Shown here in pieces: positions 43,524 through 52,658 of a stretch of 64,000 nt of DNA (position 1 is the stretch's first letter; each line of letters opens with the position of its first letter). Both the position numbers and the translations under genes were made by a program. Origin of the DNA: Maridesulfovibrio bastinii DSM 16055 (GTDB lineage Bacteria > Desulfobacterota > Desulfovibrionia > Desulfovibrionales > Desulfovibrionaceae). The stretch covers positions 316,946 through 380,945 of the forward strand of contig NZ_KE387014.1 of the NCBI RefSeq assembly GCF_000429985.1, read 5' to 3'. The notes beneath the pieces were generated by a model. The model searched no databases. It was not told the DNA's origin and was given only the letters and a program-made list of their open reading frames with translations.

Positions 43524-45194
43524 ATGATATATTCCGAACGGATAAATAAAGACTTTCCATATAAGACAGATTCTTCCATTTATAAAATTTTGCAGGATAA
43601 AATCCCATTGTGGATTTTCGGGACAGAAGAACAGAATCTTCGCAAAGGTTTCTGGAATGTCGCATACTCTCTGTCAAAAGAAATACCTTCATTAAATAAT
43701 GCCGCGGCGGGCCTTGCTTTCTGGGACTGGCAGCAGTTTCCTCTAAATATTTCCACTGTAAACTTTTTCGAAAACAACGCATGGCAACTATCTGCCGGAA
43801 TAAAAAACCTCCTGAGCATTCTAAAACAGTTCAGCAATCAGCAAACAGCGGAACTACCCGTTGAGGAGATTAAAAGCCTTCTTGAAAGTGGTGACGCTGC
43901 TCTGGTCATAAAGCATCTTATGCCGCTGCTCAGAGGTCCGCAGTCATTATTCTGGCTGGGAGAAGTGTGGGACGGCCTTTTAAGAATCGGCAACAGAGAT
44001 TTGATAAATTCGGCTCTTGATATGACTAACTGGCCTGAAGGAACATCTGAGCTTAGGCAGAGACTTGGAGCCGAATATTCCTTTTTATACGATGAACCGG
44101 ACTTGGCCATGGCTGAAACAAATAAACTTTCAGACGAAATATGGCCGCTATGGAAAAATTATATAAAAGCTGAACTGCTCTCACGGATAGGAGAAACCGG
44201 AAGAGCTTCAGAAATTCTGACCGAACTGTGGAAAATCATGCCTTACCAGATAAACTGGGCTTTAAAGCTGCATACGCTTATGCATCCGGTCAGCACCGTG
44301 AATGCGCTTGAAAATTCAGCTGAGGTCAGCATACTGCTCTACTCCTGGAATAATGAAAAACTAATTGAGCAGACCCTTAAAAATCTAAGCGGCACAAGAA
44401 TCGGAGCAGCCAAAATATTCACGCTTAATAACGGCTCCAGTGACGGTACCGGAAAAATAATGGAAAAAGCTTCCGCGTTATTCCCGGACAACAGCTTTAA
44501 TGTTACCCATCTTCCGGTTAACGTCGGCGCACCGGCGGCTAGAAACTGGCTGCTTTCCATCCCGGAGGTCCGCCGGAATAAATGGGCTGTTTTTCTTGAT
44601 GATGATGTAATTCTTCCTGAAAACTGGCTTGAGCAGCTGCTTGCAACAGCACAGAAATATCCGCAGGCCGGAGCTGTGGGAAGCAGAATTACATCCGCAA
44701 CCGATCCGATAACCATGCAGTCAGCAGACTATCACCTGTTTGCTCCGGGAGACGGGGCTTCGCAGATAAACGGTCTTTCAGAGTATATAATGGTACACGA
44801 CAACTGCCGCTCGGCTTTTGATTACGGCCAGTTCACTTATTGCAGACCGGCCATGCATATCTCAGGATGCTGCCACATGCTTGCCCTTGATGCCATCAAT
44901 AGCTGCGGTAATTTTGACGTACGTTTCAATCCGACACAGTTTGATGATCTTGAACGTGACATGAGAGCTTATCTGGCAGGTAAAAAACATATCTACGCAG
45001 GCCAGCTGGCCGTGAGGCACATCCAGCATTCCAGTCTCGCTAAAGCAGCAACCACAAAAAGTATGGCTCAAATTTTCGGCAATAAAATCAAACTGGAAGG
45101 ACTCTTCGGCCGTGATGAATTAAATTTTATGGCAAACCGTGATGTCAGCGAACTCTGGCAGGATATGCATCGCAAGCTTGAAGAAATTGAGTAA
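43524..45194 (+). CDS. Family 2 glycosyltransferase with N-terminal extension
   Basis: 556 residues. The C-terminal part (about 270-500) is a GT2 GT-A fold: VSILLYSWNNEKLIEQTL, LNNGSSDGTGKIMEKA, LPVNVGAPAARNWLL and the metal-binding VFLDDDVILPENWLEQLL. A later HISGCCHMLALDAI and FDDLERDMRAYLAG follow. The N-terminal 250 residues are helical and unrecognised, perhaps TPR-like (LLESGDAALVIKHLMPLL). No membrane segment. Likely builds a surface polysaccharide or glycoprotein glycan; acceptor unknown. GGAGATTAA precedes the ATG. Confidence 0.82.
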   Translation: MIYSERINKDFPYKTDSSIYKILQDKIPLWIFGTEEQNLRKGFWNVAYSLSKEIPSLNNAAAGLAFWDWQQFPLNISTVNFFENNAWQLSAGIKNLLSILKQFSNQQTAELPVEEIKSLLESGDAALVIKHLMPLLRGPQSLFWLGEVWDGLLRIGNRDLINSALDMTNWPEGTSELRQRLGAEYSFLYDEPDLAMAETNKLSDEIWPLWKNYIKAELLSRIGETGRASEILTELWKIMPYQINWALKLHTLMHPVSTVNALENSAEVSILLYSWNNEKLIEQTLKNLSGTRIGAAKIFTLNNGSSDGTGKIMEKASALFPDNSFNVTHLPVNVGAPAARNWLLSIPEVRRNKWAVFLDDDVILPENWLEQLLATAQKYPQAGAVGSRITSATDPITMQSADYHLFAPGDGASQINGLSEYIMVHDNCRSAFDYGQFTYCRPAMHISGCCHMLALDAINSCGNFDVRFNPTQFDDLERDMRAYLAGKKHIYAGQLAVRHIQHSSLAKAATTKSMAQIFGNKIKLEGLFGRDELNFMANRDVSELWQDMHRKLEEIE

Positions 45195-45231
45195 GTAAAA
45201 GCCTGCTGCAACAACAATCCATCAGCAAAGT

Positions 45232-45822
45232 CTAGCGGCAAAGCCAGTCTTCAACCTTGGCTTCCATTTCATCCGGCGGCCATGATGGGCGGTCATATTT
45301 ACCGGCTGAATACCGTTGCGTAAAAGCATGATATAAAATAATTGCGGCGGCAACGGAGACGTTGAAACTCTGAATCATGCCCTGCATCGGGATGTATAAT
45401 TCATTTTCAACAAGTGGAAGAAGCTCCGGTGAAGTTCCGTTGTGCTCATTACTCAAAACTATTGCCGAAGGTTTGCTGAAATCGTAATCCATGAGCGGAA
45501 GTGCTTTTTCGGAAAAACCAGTCCGCACAATCTGATAACCCTTGGATTTAAGTGAACTGATCATTTCAGCAGGGTCTTCGTGCACGGTACGGTCAACCCA
45601 TTTCTGGGCCGATGCGGCACTTCTCGAAGTAAGTTCCGGCCATACGTTCTCGGTGTAATACAGGTGGATATCAGATACACCGAAGGCATCGCAGCTCCTT
45701 AAAATAGCTGCGACATTGTGTGGGTCCCACACATTATCTATAATAAGCGACAGATCATTTTGACGCCGCGCCAGAACATGCCTTATTCTCTCTTCTCTTC
45801 TGGTGGTTCTCTCTCTTTTCAT
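45232..45822 (-). CDS. trmH: SpoU-family RNA 2'-O-methyltransferase (TrmH-like)
   Basis: SPOUT methyltransferase of 196 residues, probably tRNA (Gm18) 2'-O-methyltransferase. The three SpoU motifs are clear: VWDPHNVAAILRSCDAFG, IVLSNEHNGTSPELLPL and IPMQGMIQSFNVSVAAAIILYH. The C-terminal Trp-rich tail (PSWPPDEMEAKVEDWL) is TrmH-like. Convergent with the glycosyltransferase, 37 bases apart, and divergent from the phosphorelay genes. Confidence 0.92.
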   Translation of the reverse strand: MKRERTTRREERIRHVLARRQNDLSLIIDNVWDPHNVAAILRSCDAFGVSDIHLYYTENVWPELTSRSAASAQKWVDRTVHEDPAEMISSLKSKGYQIVRTGFSEKALPLMDYDFSKPSAIVLSNEHNGTSPELLPLVENELYIPMQGMIQSFNVSVAAAIILYHAFTQRYSAGKYDRPSWPPDEMEAKVEDWLCR

Positions 45823-45880
45823 GCGAATCTGGTATATGACTAAACGCAGTAATGCAAGTTAGACAAAAGGTCATCTTATG

Positions 45881-45909
45881 TTGACAATAACTTCAATAAT
45901 TATGACAAT
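45881..45909 (+). promoter_or_regulatory. Sigma-70-type promoter of the phosphorelay operon
   Basis: TTGACA (45881-45886), 17 bp, GACAAT (45904-45909, four of six) give a start near 45916, 35 bases before the response regulator ATG. Confidence 0.6.
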
Positions 45910-45950
45910 GCAGCTATGTTAGAACTAATATCTTTTTTTCGGAGGGGTGG

Positions 45951-46346
45951 ATGCGCGCTTTAATAGCAGAAGACGAATTTCTGGGTAGAAAGCTGTTATC
46001 CAATTTTCTGGACCCGCTATTTGATACGGATATAGTCGTTAACGGTAGGGAAGCTCTTGAAGCTTATGAGCTTTCCATTGAAGAACAAAGACCTTACGAC
46101 CTTGTCCTGATGGACATCATGATGCCTGAAATGGACGGATTAACAGCGCTTGAAAAAATCCGTGAACTCGAAGCAGACAAAAAAATAGAAAAAAAGTCAG
46201 TCGTCATCATGACTACAGCTTTAAGTGATCCTAAAACAGTTATCAGATCTTTTCATGATGCGGAGGCCTCTGCTTATATAGTCAAGCCTGTTGAAAAGAG
46301 TAAATTATATGAAGAGCTTGAAAAAGTAGGTCTGCTTTCAAAGTAA
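45951..46346 (+). CDS. Single-domain response regulator (CheY-like)
   Basis: 131-residue receiver with no output domain. The acidic pocket is Glu7/Asp8, the phosphoacceptor is Asp55 in LVLMDIMMPEMDG, the switch Thr is in VIMTTALSD, and Lys112 lies in YIVKPVEKSK. It signals through protein contacts, like CheY or a phosphorelay intermediate. A strong GGAGGGG site precedes the ATG. It leads a three-gene operon with an Hpt-STAS protein and a CheA-like kinase; no CheW, CheR, CheB or chemoreceptor gene is near. Confidence 0.93.
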   Translation: MRALIAEDEFLGRKLLSNFLDPLFDTDIVVNGREALEAYELSIEEQRPYDLVLMDIMMPEMDGLTALEKIRELEADKKIEKKSVVIMTTALSDPKTVIRSFHDAEASAYIVKPVEKSKLYEELEKVGLLSK

Positions 46347-46372
46347 TACTGTGAAATAGCGGAGCAACAATT

Positions 46373-47125
46373 ATGAGTGATGATGATTCCCTTGTGGAAG
46401 AATTTTTTTCCGAAGTTAATGATAAATACTACCCTCAGGTGCTTGAAGGGCTTGACCTTCTTGACGAACAGAAAATTTCCGAAGGATTCGAAATTCTTTC
46501 ACGCCCTCTGCATACCATAAAAGGTGTTACCGGATTTATGAGCGGCTTTGAGCCGGCATCTGATTTCACCCACCATGTGGAAAGTTTTCTAAAGAAAATG
46601 CAGTCAGGTGAAGTCGGTCCTGAAATCGAGAATATTGCTCTGGCCATCGAAGCGGTTAACGGAATATTTTATATAATCGAGAGCCTGCGTAACAGTGGCT
46701 CTTATGATAAAGCTCAGGCTGAAGATATTGTCGGCAGGCTGGAAAACTCCCTTGCTTCCAAAGATTCCACAGGCTTTTCAGGTGAAACAGATATCAGTGT
46801 GGAAAATCTTGGAAATGCTTCCATAATAAGAGTAGGTATGCACAGGCTTCATCTTCAGACGCAAAGGGATGCTCTTTGCGCGGCCTTAAATGAAACAACC
46901 GAGGGGCAACCGATTTTACTGGATTTTTCAAAAACAGCCAGCATCGGTTCAGCCGCGTTTGAAGATATTGCCGGTTTTTCCGCCGGTAGAAATATTTACG
47001 CGTCTTCAATGGGTAACATCTGCAAAGAAGTTCTATATTCGTGGGGGTTCAATAAATTTATTTTACCACTCAGGGATGATTCTGAATTTCTTTCGGTATG
47101 CAGCAAAAAGGACAACCAGGAATGA
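46373..47125 (+). CDS. Hpt phosphotransfer protein with C-terminal STAS domain
   Basis: 250 residues. The N-terminal domain (about 1-110) is an Hpt helical bundle with RPLHTIKGVTGFMSGFEPASDFTHHVE, His47 being the phospho-acceptor. The C-terminal part (about 135-240) looks like a STAS/SpoIIAA-type domain: QPILLDFSKTASIGSAAFEDIAGF, the central strand and helix of anti-sigma-factor antagonists, with a Ser at the usual site. It supplies the P1 function missing from the following kinase. Its stop overlaps the kinase start (ATGA). STAS coupling suggests an output through partner switching; this is inferred. Confidence 0.8.
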   Translation: MSDDDSLVEEFFSEVNDKYYPQVLEGLDLLDEQKISEGFEILSRPLHTIKGVTGFMSGFEPASDFTHHVESFLKKMQSGEVGPEIENIALAIEAVNGIFYIIESLRNSGSYDKAQAEDIVGRLENSLASKDSTGFSGETDISVENLGNASIIRVGMHRLHLQTQRDALCAALNETTEGQPILLDFSKTASIGSAAFEDIAGFSAGRNIYASSMGNICKEVLYSWGFNKFILPLRDDSEFLSVCSKKDNQE

Positions 47126-48747
47126 AAGAAAGTATTTCAGCAGGAATTGATCAGATTCAGGAAGAAATACTCTCCCTTGAAAGCGGAGGCGGCAATGTTG
47201 ATTCAGTATTGCAATCTCTGGGACTTCATAAAGTAAGAGTTAATTCTGCACAGATAGTGGCACTGATGGACATGCTCAGTGACGGGATAACCCCTATCAC
47301 CGAGGAACTGGTCTCATCACTTATAGCCATTTCTGAGGCCCATAAAAAATTTCTGTTCAGCCTTGCGGGCATCCTTGATAAAGGCAGCGCAACAGTGGAC
47401 ACAGCGGCAGAACGTGAAATTGTACCGGAAGAAGAAATACCCTCCGAAATTGAAGTTGAAGATAAAATTGAAGATGCTGAAGAAAGCCGGCCCGAACAGG
47501 CTGAAAAAACTATTTCCACTCCTGAAACACAGGTGAAAGCACCTGAACCGCAAAAGAAAAATTCTCAGGCTATATCCTCAATCCGGGTTTCCACCCAGCA
47601 GCTTGATTCCCTTATTGAGCTTGTGGGAAAACTGATGGTCACCTATGCGGTAATAGCTCAGGCAGAAACAGAAACAACAAGCAAAACAACAACGACGCTT
47701 AGTGAACTGGACAAAATAATCCGTAAATTACAATCGGAAGTTGATCAGATAAGGCTTGTGCCCCTAAAACAAATTTTCATGCCCATGCACCGTCTGGTGC
47801 AGAGCACTTCCCAGAAAGTTAAGAAAAAAATAAAATTCACAGTAATTGGTGACGACCTTGCTCTGGATAAAACCATAGTTGAATGTCTTAACGAACCGTT
47901 GGTCCATCTTTTGAGAAATGCGCTGGACCACGGAGTTGAATCCCCGGAAGACCGTGCTATGAGCGGTAAGGATGAAACAGGAAACGTAACCCTCTCAGCA
48001 TGGCGCAAAGGCGACTACGCTTACATAGAAGTTAAGGATGACGGTAAAGGGCTTGATGCTGACAAGCTTATGCAGAAGGCTCTGGAACGGGGCATAGCCG
48101 ACCCTGAAAAAGAATATACCCAAAATGAAATATACGGTTTTATCCTCAAATCAGGATTTTCAACCGCTTCGTCAGTAACCGATATTTCCGGTCGCGGGGT
48201 CGGCATGGACGCAGTGCTGACAGCCGTTCACAATACCCTTGACGGTGAAATCAAAATTGACAGCAAACTCGGACAGGGATCATCTTTCACAATCTGCATT
48301 CCACTCAGCAAGTCAGTAAATGAAGGAATTGTTGACTCCCTCATAACCACGGTAGGCACTGAAACATTCATAATTCCCAGCCGTGACGTTATGGAAGTTT
48401 ATGAACCCTGCTTAAAAGAATTTACAGATCTTCCGGACGGGCGCGAAACAGTGTCCATACGCGGGAAAATTTATCCGCTCATAAGAATGCATAAAGTCTT
48501 CGACTTTCCTGCTCCGCCGGCAGGGAGCATCACCAAGGCAATTCTGGTAAAAACAGGAAATTCAGGAGCCGCAATTCTGGTGGATGATGTTTTACGTCAG
48601 CAGAAAGCTGTAGTTACAGGATTTACCCTGCCTGTAAACAGTATCTATCATCTGCCTATTTTAGGCTACGGCATGATGGGAGAAAAAGACGCACTTGTAA
48701 TTGATATTGAAACACTCATCAATTCAATGGAAGAGTCGCAGGAGTAA
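47122..48747 (+). CDS. CheA-like histidine kinase lacking a functional Hpt domain
   Basis: 541 residues from ATG 47122, which overlaps the previous stop. Residues 1-100 look like the last helices of a P1 domain (SAQIVALMDMLSDGITPITEEL) without any HTxKG motif. A charged linker follows, then the P3 dimerisation helices (STQQLDSLIELVGKLMVTYA). The P4 ATPase has HLLRNALDHGVE, KDDGKGLDADKL, DISGRGVGMDAV and GQGSSFTICIPL. A P5 CheW-like domain closes the protein. It must phosphorylate a separate Hpt, presumably the Hpt-STAS partner. It is not a standard chemotaxis CheA. Confidence 0.9.
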   Translation: MKESISAGIDQIQEEILSLESGGGNVDSVLQSLGLHKVRVNSAQIVALMDMLSDGITPITEELVSSLIAISEAHKKFLFSLAGILDKGSATVDTAAEREIVPEEEIPSEIEVEDKIEDAEESRPEQAEKTISTPETQVKAPEPQKKNSQAISSIRVSTQQLDSLIELVGKLMVTYAVIAQAETETTSKTTTTLSELDKIIRKLQSEVDQIRLVPLKQIFMPMHRLVQSTSQKVKKKIKFTVIGDDLALDKTIVECLNEPLVHLLRNALDHGVESPEDRAMSGKDETGNVTLSAWRKGDYAYIEVKDDGKGLDADKLMQKALERGIADPEKEYTQNEIYGFILKSGFSTASSVTDISGRGVGMDAVLTAVHNTLDGEIKIDSKLGQGSSFTICIPLSKSVNEGIVDSLITTVGTETFIIPSRDVMEVYEPCLKEFTDLPDGRETVSIRGKIYPLIRMHKVFDFPAPPAGSITKAILVKTGNSGAAILVDDVLRQQKAVVTGFTLPVNSIYHLPILGYGMMGEKDALVIDIETLINSMEESQE

Positions 48748-48853
48748 CCATGCTGATAAGAATCTACCGGATAACGCAGAGTTAAAAGGCTTTGCTAGAT
48801 TAACCGACTCTGTTAAGGTGCGCAGTTCAAATTAACGATAACGGAAATTATAC

Positions 48854-49648
48854 ATGAAAAAAGCCATTTTATTTGCAGCCCACGGTTCCAGACGCAGTGC
48901 TTCCAAAAACGCAATAGATAATATTTTAAAAAAGGCAGAGCGGGAATTCCCGGATGTTATTATTGATACTGCCTATACGTCACACTATGTACGCAAAAAA
49001 TTGTGTGAAATAGACGGCGACTGCGACCTTTCCATCCAGCAGAAACTTGACGCATTTATGGAACAGGGTGTCACCCATGTGGTAATTCAGTCTCTGCATG
49101 TCATTCCCGGAGTCGAATTCAATACCATTACCCGTATGCTCAAAAAAATGGAGAAAGACCAGGATTCACCCATTAAGGCTGTATATGGCAAACCACTCCT
49201 TTATGATGAACAGGCCATGCGGGAAGTTGCGGACATGATTACCGGTATGCCTCCTGAACGTGACGAACGCAAAGAGGCTCTCATACTTGTTGCACATGGT
49301 TCCAAGCATTCCGGAGAAATTTACGGACAGTTTCAGGAAATCCTGGAAAGCAGAGGGCACAATACCTACATGGGAAAAATCAATACTCCGCAGGATATAC
49401 ATGATATCTGTCTGAAAATTCAAAATTCCGGAGTTAAAGAAGCTTTTCTGCTGCCGTTCCTTTTCGGAGCAGGAAACCATGTTCAAAGTGATATGGCTGG
49501 TGAAGATGAAGAATCATGGAAGAATATTGTCAGCTCCTATGGTATTAAAGTCATGCCTGTTGTTAAAGGCATAGGCGAATTCAATATATTTGCTGACCGT
49601 TGGATGAGCAACCTGAGACGGGCATTCAAAGAGCTTGAAGAAATCTGA
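48854..49648 (+). CDS. cbiK: Sirohydrochlorin cobaltochelatase CbiK
   Basis: Class II chelatase inserting Co2+ (or Fe2+) into sirohydrochlorin for anaerobic cobalamin synthesis or siroheme/heme b routes. The 264-residue product has the two chelatase His motifs, FAAHGSRRSASKN at the N-terminus and ILVAHGSKHSGEIYG near the middle, with QSLHVIPGVEF and FLLPFLFGAGNHVQSDMAG. No signal peptide, so it is the cytoplasmic form; Desulfovibrio often also carry a periplasmic one. The ribosome binding site is weak. Confidence 0.93.
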   Translation: MKKAILFAAHGSRRSASKNAIDNILKKAEREFPDVIIDTAYTSHYVRKKLCEIDGDCDLSIQQKLDAFMEQGVTHVVIQSLHVIPGVEFNTITRMLKKMEKDQDSPIKAVYGKPLLYDEQAMREVADMITGMPPERDERKEALILVAHGSKHSGEIYGQFQEILESRGHNTYMGKINTPQDIHDICLKIQNSGVKEAFLLPFLFGAGNHVQSDMAGEDEESWKNIVSSYGIKVMPVVKGIGEFNIFADRWMSNLRRAFKELEEI

Positions 49649-49711
49649 TAGAGTAAACCGGCTGCAATACTAATTTTATAACCAACCGCTTTAAACCGTT
49701 CTCAAACGAAT

Positions 49712-51265
49712 ATGACAGATAAAATCATAGTCAAAGCCCATGACGGCACCCGGTTGGAACTTAAGCCGGATAGTTCAACCAACCTTGCCAGACTGCTCTT
49801 TTTAAATGGAGCATTCAAAAATGTTCCTTTGTGTTCTGGAATGGGCAGATGCGGATTATGCAAAGTCAGGTTTGACACAAACGCACCGCACACCCAAAAA
49901 GAAGAACGACTGAAGCTTTCACCTGAAGAGCAGGAACAGGGCTGGAGATTCTCCTGCCTGCATGAAGCCTCGGCAGCAGAAATTTTTATTCCGAAGCCCA
50001 AAAAAACTGTTCCACCGCAGCAAATAACCATTCGGAAAAAATCTGATTCAGCTGTAAAACTGGCAATAGACCTTGGAACAACAAGCCTCTGCTGGGCAAT
50101 TCTTGAAAATGGAGAAGTCCTTTCCAGCGGCAAAGAACTGAACCCGCAGACAGGACTCGGCAGTGAAGTTATGTCGCGTCTTGCTTTTGCAGCCAAAGCT
50201 GAGAACAAAGCTATTCTGGCAAAGCTGGTAAAAGACAGGATCAGGGAAATCATATCCGACACCGGTTCAACAGTTGATGAAATGGTCATTTCAGGTAACC
50301 CGACCATGGCCTGCATACTGACTGAAGAAAATCTGGAAGGTTTGAGTAAAGCTCCTTATGCCCTGCCCGATAAAGGTGGAAACACTGTTGTCCTTGACGA
50401 GCAACTCCCTCCGGCTTATATGCCCACGCATCTTGCTCCTTTTGTGGGGGCTGATATAACCGCTGGAATGGCCTACCTTGAATTCCGATCTGAAAAGCCT
50501 GAACCTCCATACCTTCTTGCTGATCTGGGAACTAATGGTGAATTCGTTCTATGTATGGATGAAAATAAATTTCTGGCAACTTCGGTCCCCATGGGACCGG
50601 CTCTTGAAGGATTAGGCCTTAGTTGCGGAATGACCGCTGGTCCCGGTGCAATATCCTCTTTCAGTATCAGCCCTTCCGGACTGATGCCGCATTTTGCCGA
50701 ACCTCCGCAGGAAGAGAAAGAAGCCGGCATAACAGGGACAGGATACCTCTCGCTTTGTGCGGTGCTGATGAAATCCGGGGTACTTGATTTTAAAGGAAGT
50801 TTTGCAGAAGGAAAAACACCGCTGGCTTCTAAGCTTTCCAGAAATATCATGTCCTTAAATGGTTCTCCCACTCTGGTTCTGGGAAAAGACATGATGCTGA
50901 CAGCCGCGGATATTGAAGAAATATTGAAAGTTAAAGCAGCCTTCAATCTTGCAGCTAGTACCCTTTTAAATAGTGCGGAACTTGCTCCGTCATCCCTGAA
51001 ATCAATTTTTCTGGCTGGGGCTATGGGGCAATATGTAAATGTAAACGATCTGATAACCACAGGCTTTCTTCCAAGTGAAACAGCAGGATTAACCAAAGCT
51101 GTAGGCAATACATCGCTGGAAGGGTCTAAAATTCTTGCCGTGAGCCCAAAAGCCCGCGATTACGTGGAATCACTACCGACTATGACCTCCGTCATCAATC
51201 TTGCCGGCGGAGAAACATTCGGACTAAAATTTCTTGAAAGGATGATTTTTAAATATGTCTATTAA
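49712..51265 (+). CDS. RACo-like ATP-dependent activator with N-terminal [2Fe-2S] domain
   Basis: 517-residue protein of the ASKHA/DUF4445 family that reductively reactivates corrinoid proteins. The N-terminal ferredoxin domain has Cys41, Cys47, Cys50 (CSGMGRCGLC) and Cys82, the plant-type [2Fe-2S] spacing. The ASKHA domain follows with LAIDLGTTSLCWAIL (phosphate 1), LADLGTNGEFVLC, GLSCGMTAGPGAISSF and FLAGAMGQYVNV. The target corrinoid methyltransferase is not in the window. It overlaps the Rsm22-like gene by 11 bases. Confidence 0.9.
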   Translation: MTDKIIVKAHDGTRLELKPDSSTNLARLLFLNGAFKNVPLCSGMGRCGLCKVRFDTNAPHTQKEERLKLSPEEQEQGWRFSCLHEASAAEIFIPKPKKTVPPQQITIRKKSDSAVKLAIDLGTTSLCWAILENGEVLSSGKELNPQTGLGSEVMSRLAFAAKAENKAILAKLVKDRIREIISDTGSTVDEMVISGNPTMACILTEENLEGLSKAPYALPDKGGNTVVLDEQLPPAYMPTHLAPFVGADITAGMAYLEFRSEKPEPPYLLADLGTNGEFVLCMDENKFLATSVPMGPALEGLGLSCGMTAGPGAISSFSISPSGLMPHFAEPPQEEKEAGITGTGYLSLCAVLMKSGVLDFKGSFAEGKTPLASKLSRNIMSLNGSPTLVLGKDMMLTAADIEEILKVKAAFNLAASTLLNSAELAPSSLKSIFLAGAMGQYVNVNDLITTGFLPSETAGLTKAVGNTSLEGSKILAVSPKARDYVESLPTMTSVINLAGGETFGLKFLERMIFKYVY

Positions 51266-52652
51266 AGTATCAGCACTGTTCCCGCTTGCTTCACAGCAGA
51301 CTGTCGACATGCTTGAATCGTATAAAAAAATTCTCGGTAAAGCCGCTCCCATGCGCACCAGACATCTGGACGAACTCCATTACAGCATCCGTGATCTATC
51401 CCGTATGCTTACCGGAGACAGAGCGGACCTGACCAACGACTACATGGGTGATCCCCGCAGCCTCAATGCGTATCTGCGCTATTTTCTGCCGTGGAATCTT
51501 TACCGCCTGACACGCCTGCTGGCTTCACTTGAAATAAAACTGCATGATGACAGTATTATTGTTGATCTTGGAGCAGGACCACTCACTTTTGCACAGGCCC
51601 TATGGATATCCCGCCCGGATCTGCGCGGTAAAAAGCTGACTATAATCAATGTGGACCGCACCCCGAAAGTTATGAAGCAGGGGCAGGCCATATTTAATGA
51701 GCTGGCTGGCAAATCACCTTGGAAAATAGTTAATGTCAAAGGCGGAATCACCACGAAATTAAGGGAAAAAGCTGACCTTCTGGTCAGTGCGAACATGGTG
51801 AATGAAATCATCATGGGACTTCGCACCCCTCTTGGTCTCTGGGCAGAAAAATTCTGTCACCAGCTGGGAAAAATGCTGGCCAAGAACGGACGTCTGCTTC
51901 TCATCGAACCTGGAGTAAGACATTGCGGGAGAGCTATCTCTGTTATGCGTAACGAATTTCTGCAGAACGGATGGTCTATTCTTGCACCCTGTCCCCACAG
52001 CGGAGAGTGTCCCATGCCCGGAGAACACGGAACTCCATGGTGCCATTTCAACTTCAACACCACCCATGCACCACAGTGGCTTCAAGAACTTTCCGCCCGT
52101 TGCGGACTTGAAAAAGACAACGTGAGCCTGACTTTTCTTTATGCAGCCCAGCCGCATGAAGAAATTCCGGCCAAAGATGAAAACGCTTTTGCTGTCCGTG
52201 CTGTTTCGGAATCATTCAAAGTTGAAACCGGCGGTTACGGACAATACGCATGTTCAGAAAAAGGACTCACACTTCTGGTGGCCAAAGGTGAAGCCAGAAA
52301 CCTCTTCCCCGGAGGACTTCTTTCAATGCCTGAGCCTGAAACAAATGAAAGGGATGAAAAGTCCGGGGCTTTAATTATTGATATTCCGGTGAAGTCATCC
52401 TTCAATGAACATAAAAAGCCATATCACAAGAAACCTTCCAGCACTAAAACTCATGCTGAAAGATCTGCAAAACCTGAAAGACGCGTAAAAGACAGTGCTC
52501 CGGAAAAAGACAACAGAAGAGCTGACAATAAAAACCGCAGAAAGAATACAGACAACGACAATGATAACAGCGGTTGGTCAACCTCACGCAATGAAGCTTT
52601 ACGCGGCGGTAGGCGCGACTCCCGCAACAGAGGCGGAAAGAAAAAAGGTTAA
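51255..52652 (+). CDS. Rsm22-like rRNA methyltransferase family protein
   Basis: 465 residues. A class I methyltransferase core starts at DSIIVDLGAGPLTFAQAL (about 97-114). The family Cys cluster APCPHSGECPM and WCHFNFN follows; in the mitochondrial homologue METTL17/Rsm22 such cysteines bind an iron-sulfur cluster. The last 100 residues are a charged, Lys/Arg/Asn-rich disordered tail (KNRRKNTDNDNDN) suited to RNA binding. It probably acts on the small ribosomal subunit. Overlap with the RACo-like gene indicates coupled translation. Confidence 0.82.
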   Translation: MSIKVSALFPLASQQTVDMLESYKKILGKAAPMRTRHLDELHYSIRDLSRMLTGDRADLTNDYMGDPRSLNAYLRYFLPWNLYRLTRLLASLEIKLHDDSIIVDLGAGPLTFAQALWISRPDLRGKKLTIINVDRTPKVMKQGQAIFNELAGKSPWKIVNVKGGITTKLREKADLLVSANMVNEIIMGLRTPLGLWAEKFCHQLGKMLAKNGRLLLIEPGVRHCGRAISVMRNEFLQNGWSILAPCPHSGECPMPGEHGTPWCHFNFNTTHAPQWLQELSARCGLEKDNVSLTFLYAAQPHEEIPAKDENAFAVRAVSESFKVETGGYGQYACSEKGLTLLVAKGEARNLFPGGLLSMPEPETNERDEKSGALIIDIPVKSSFNEHKKPYHKKPSSTKTHAERSAKPERRVKDSAPEKDNRRADNKNRRKNTDNDNDNSGWSTSRNEALRGGRRDSRNRGGKKKG

Positions 52653-52658
52653 TCCGCA

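Noticed and set aside
43438..43782. 114-codon minus-strand frame opposite the glycosyltransferase start
   Set aside because: Fully antisense to a well-supported gene, no ribosome binding site, no recognisable motif.
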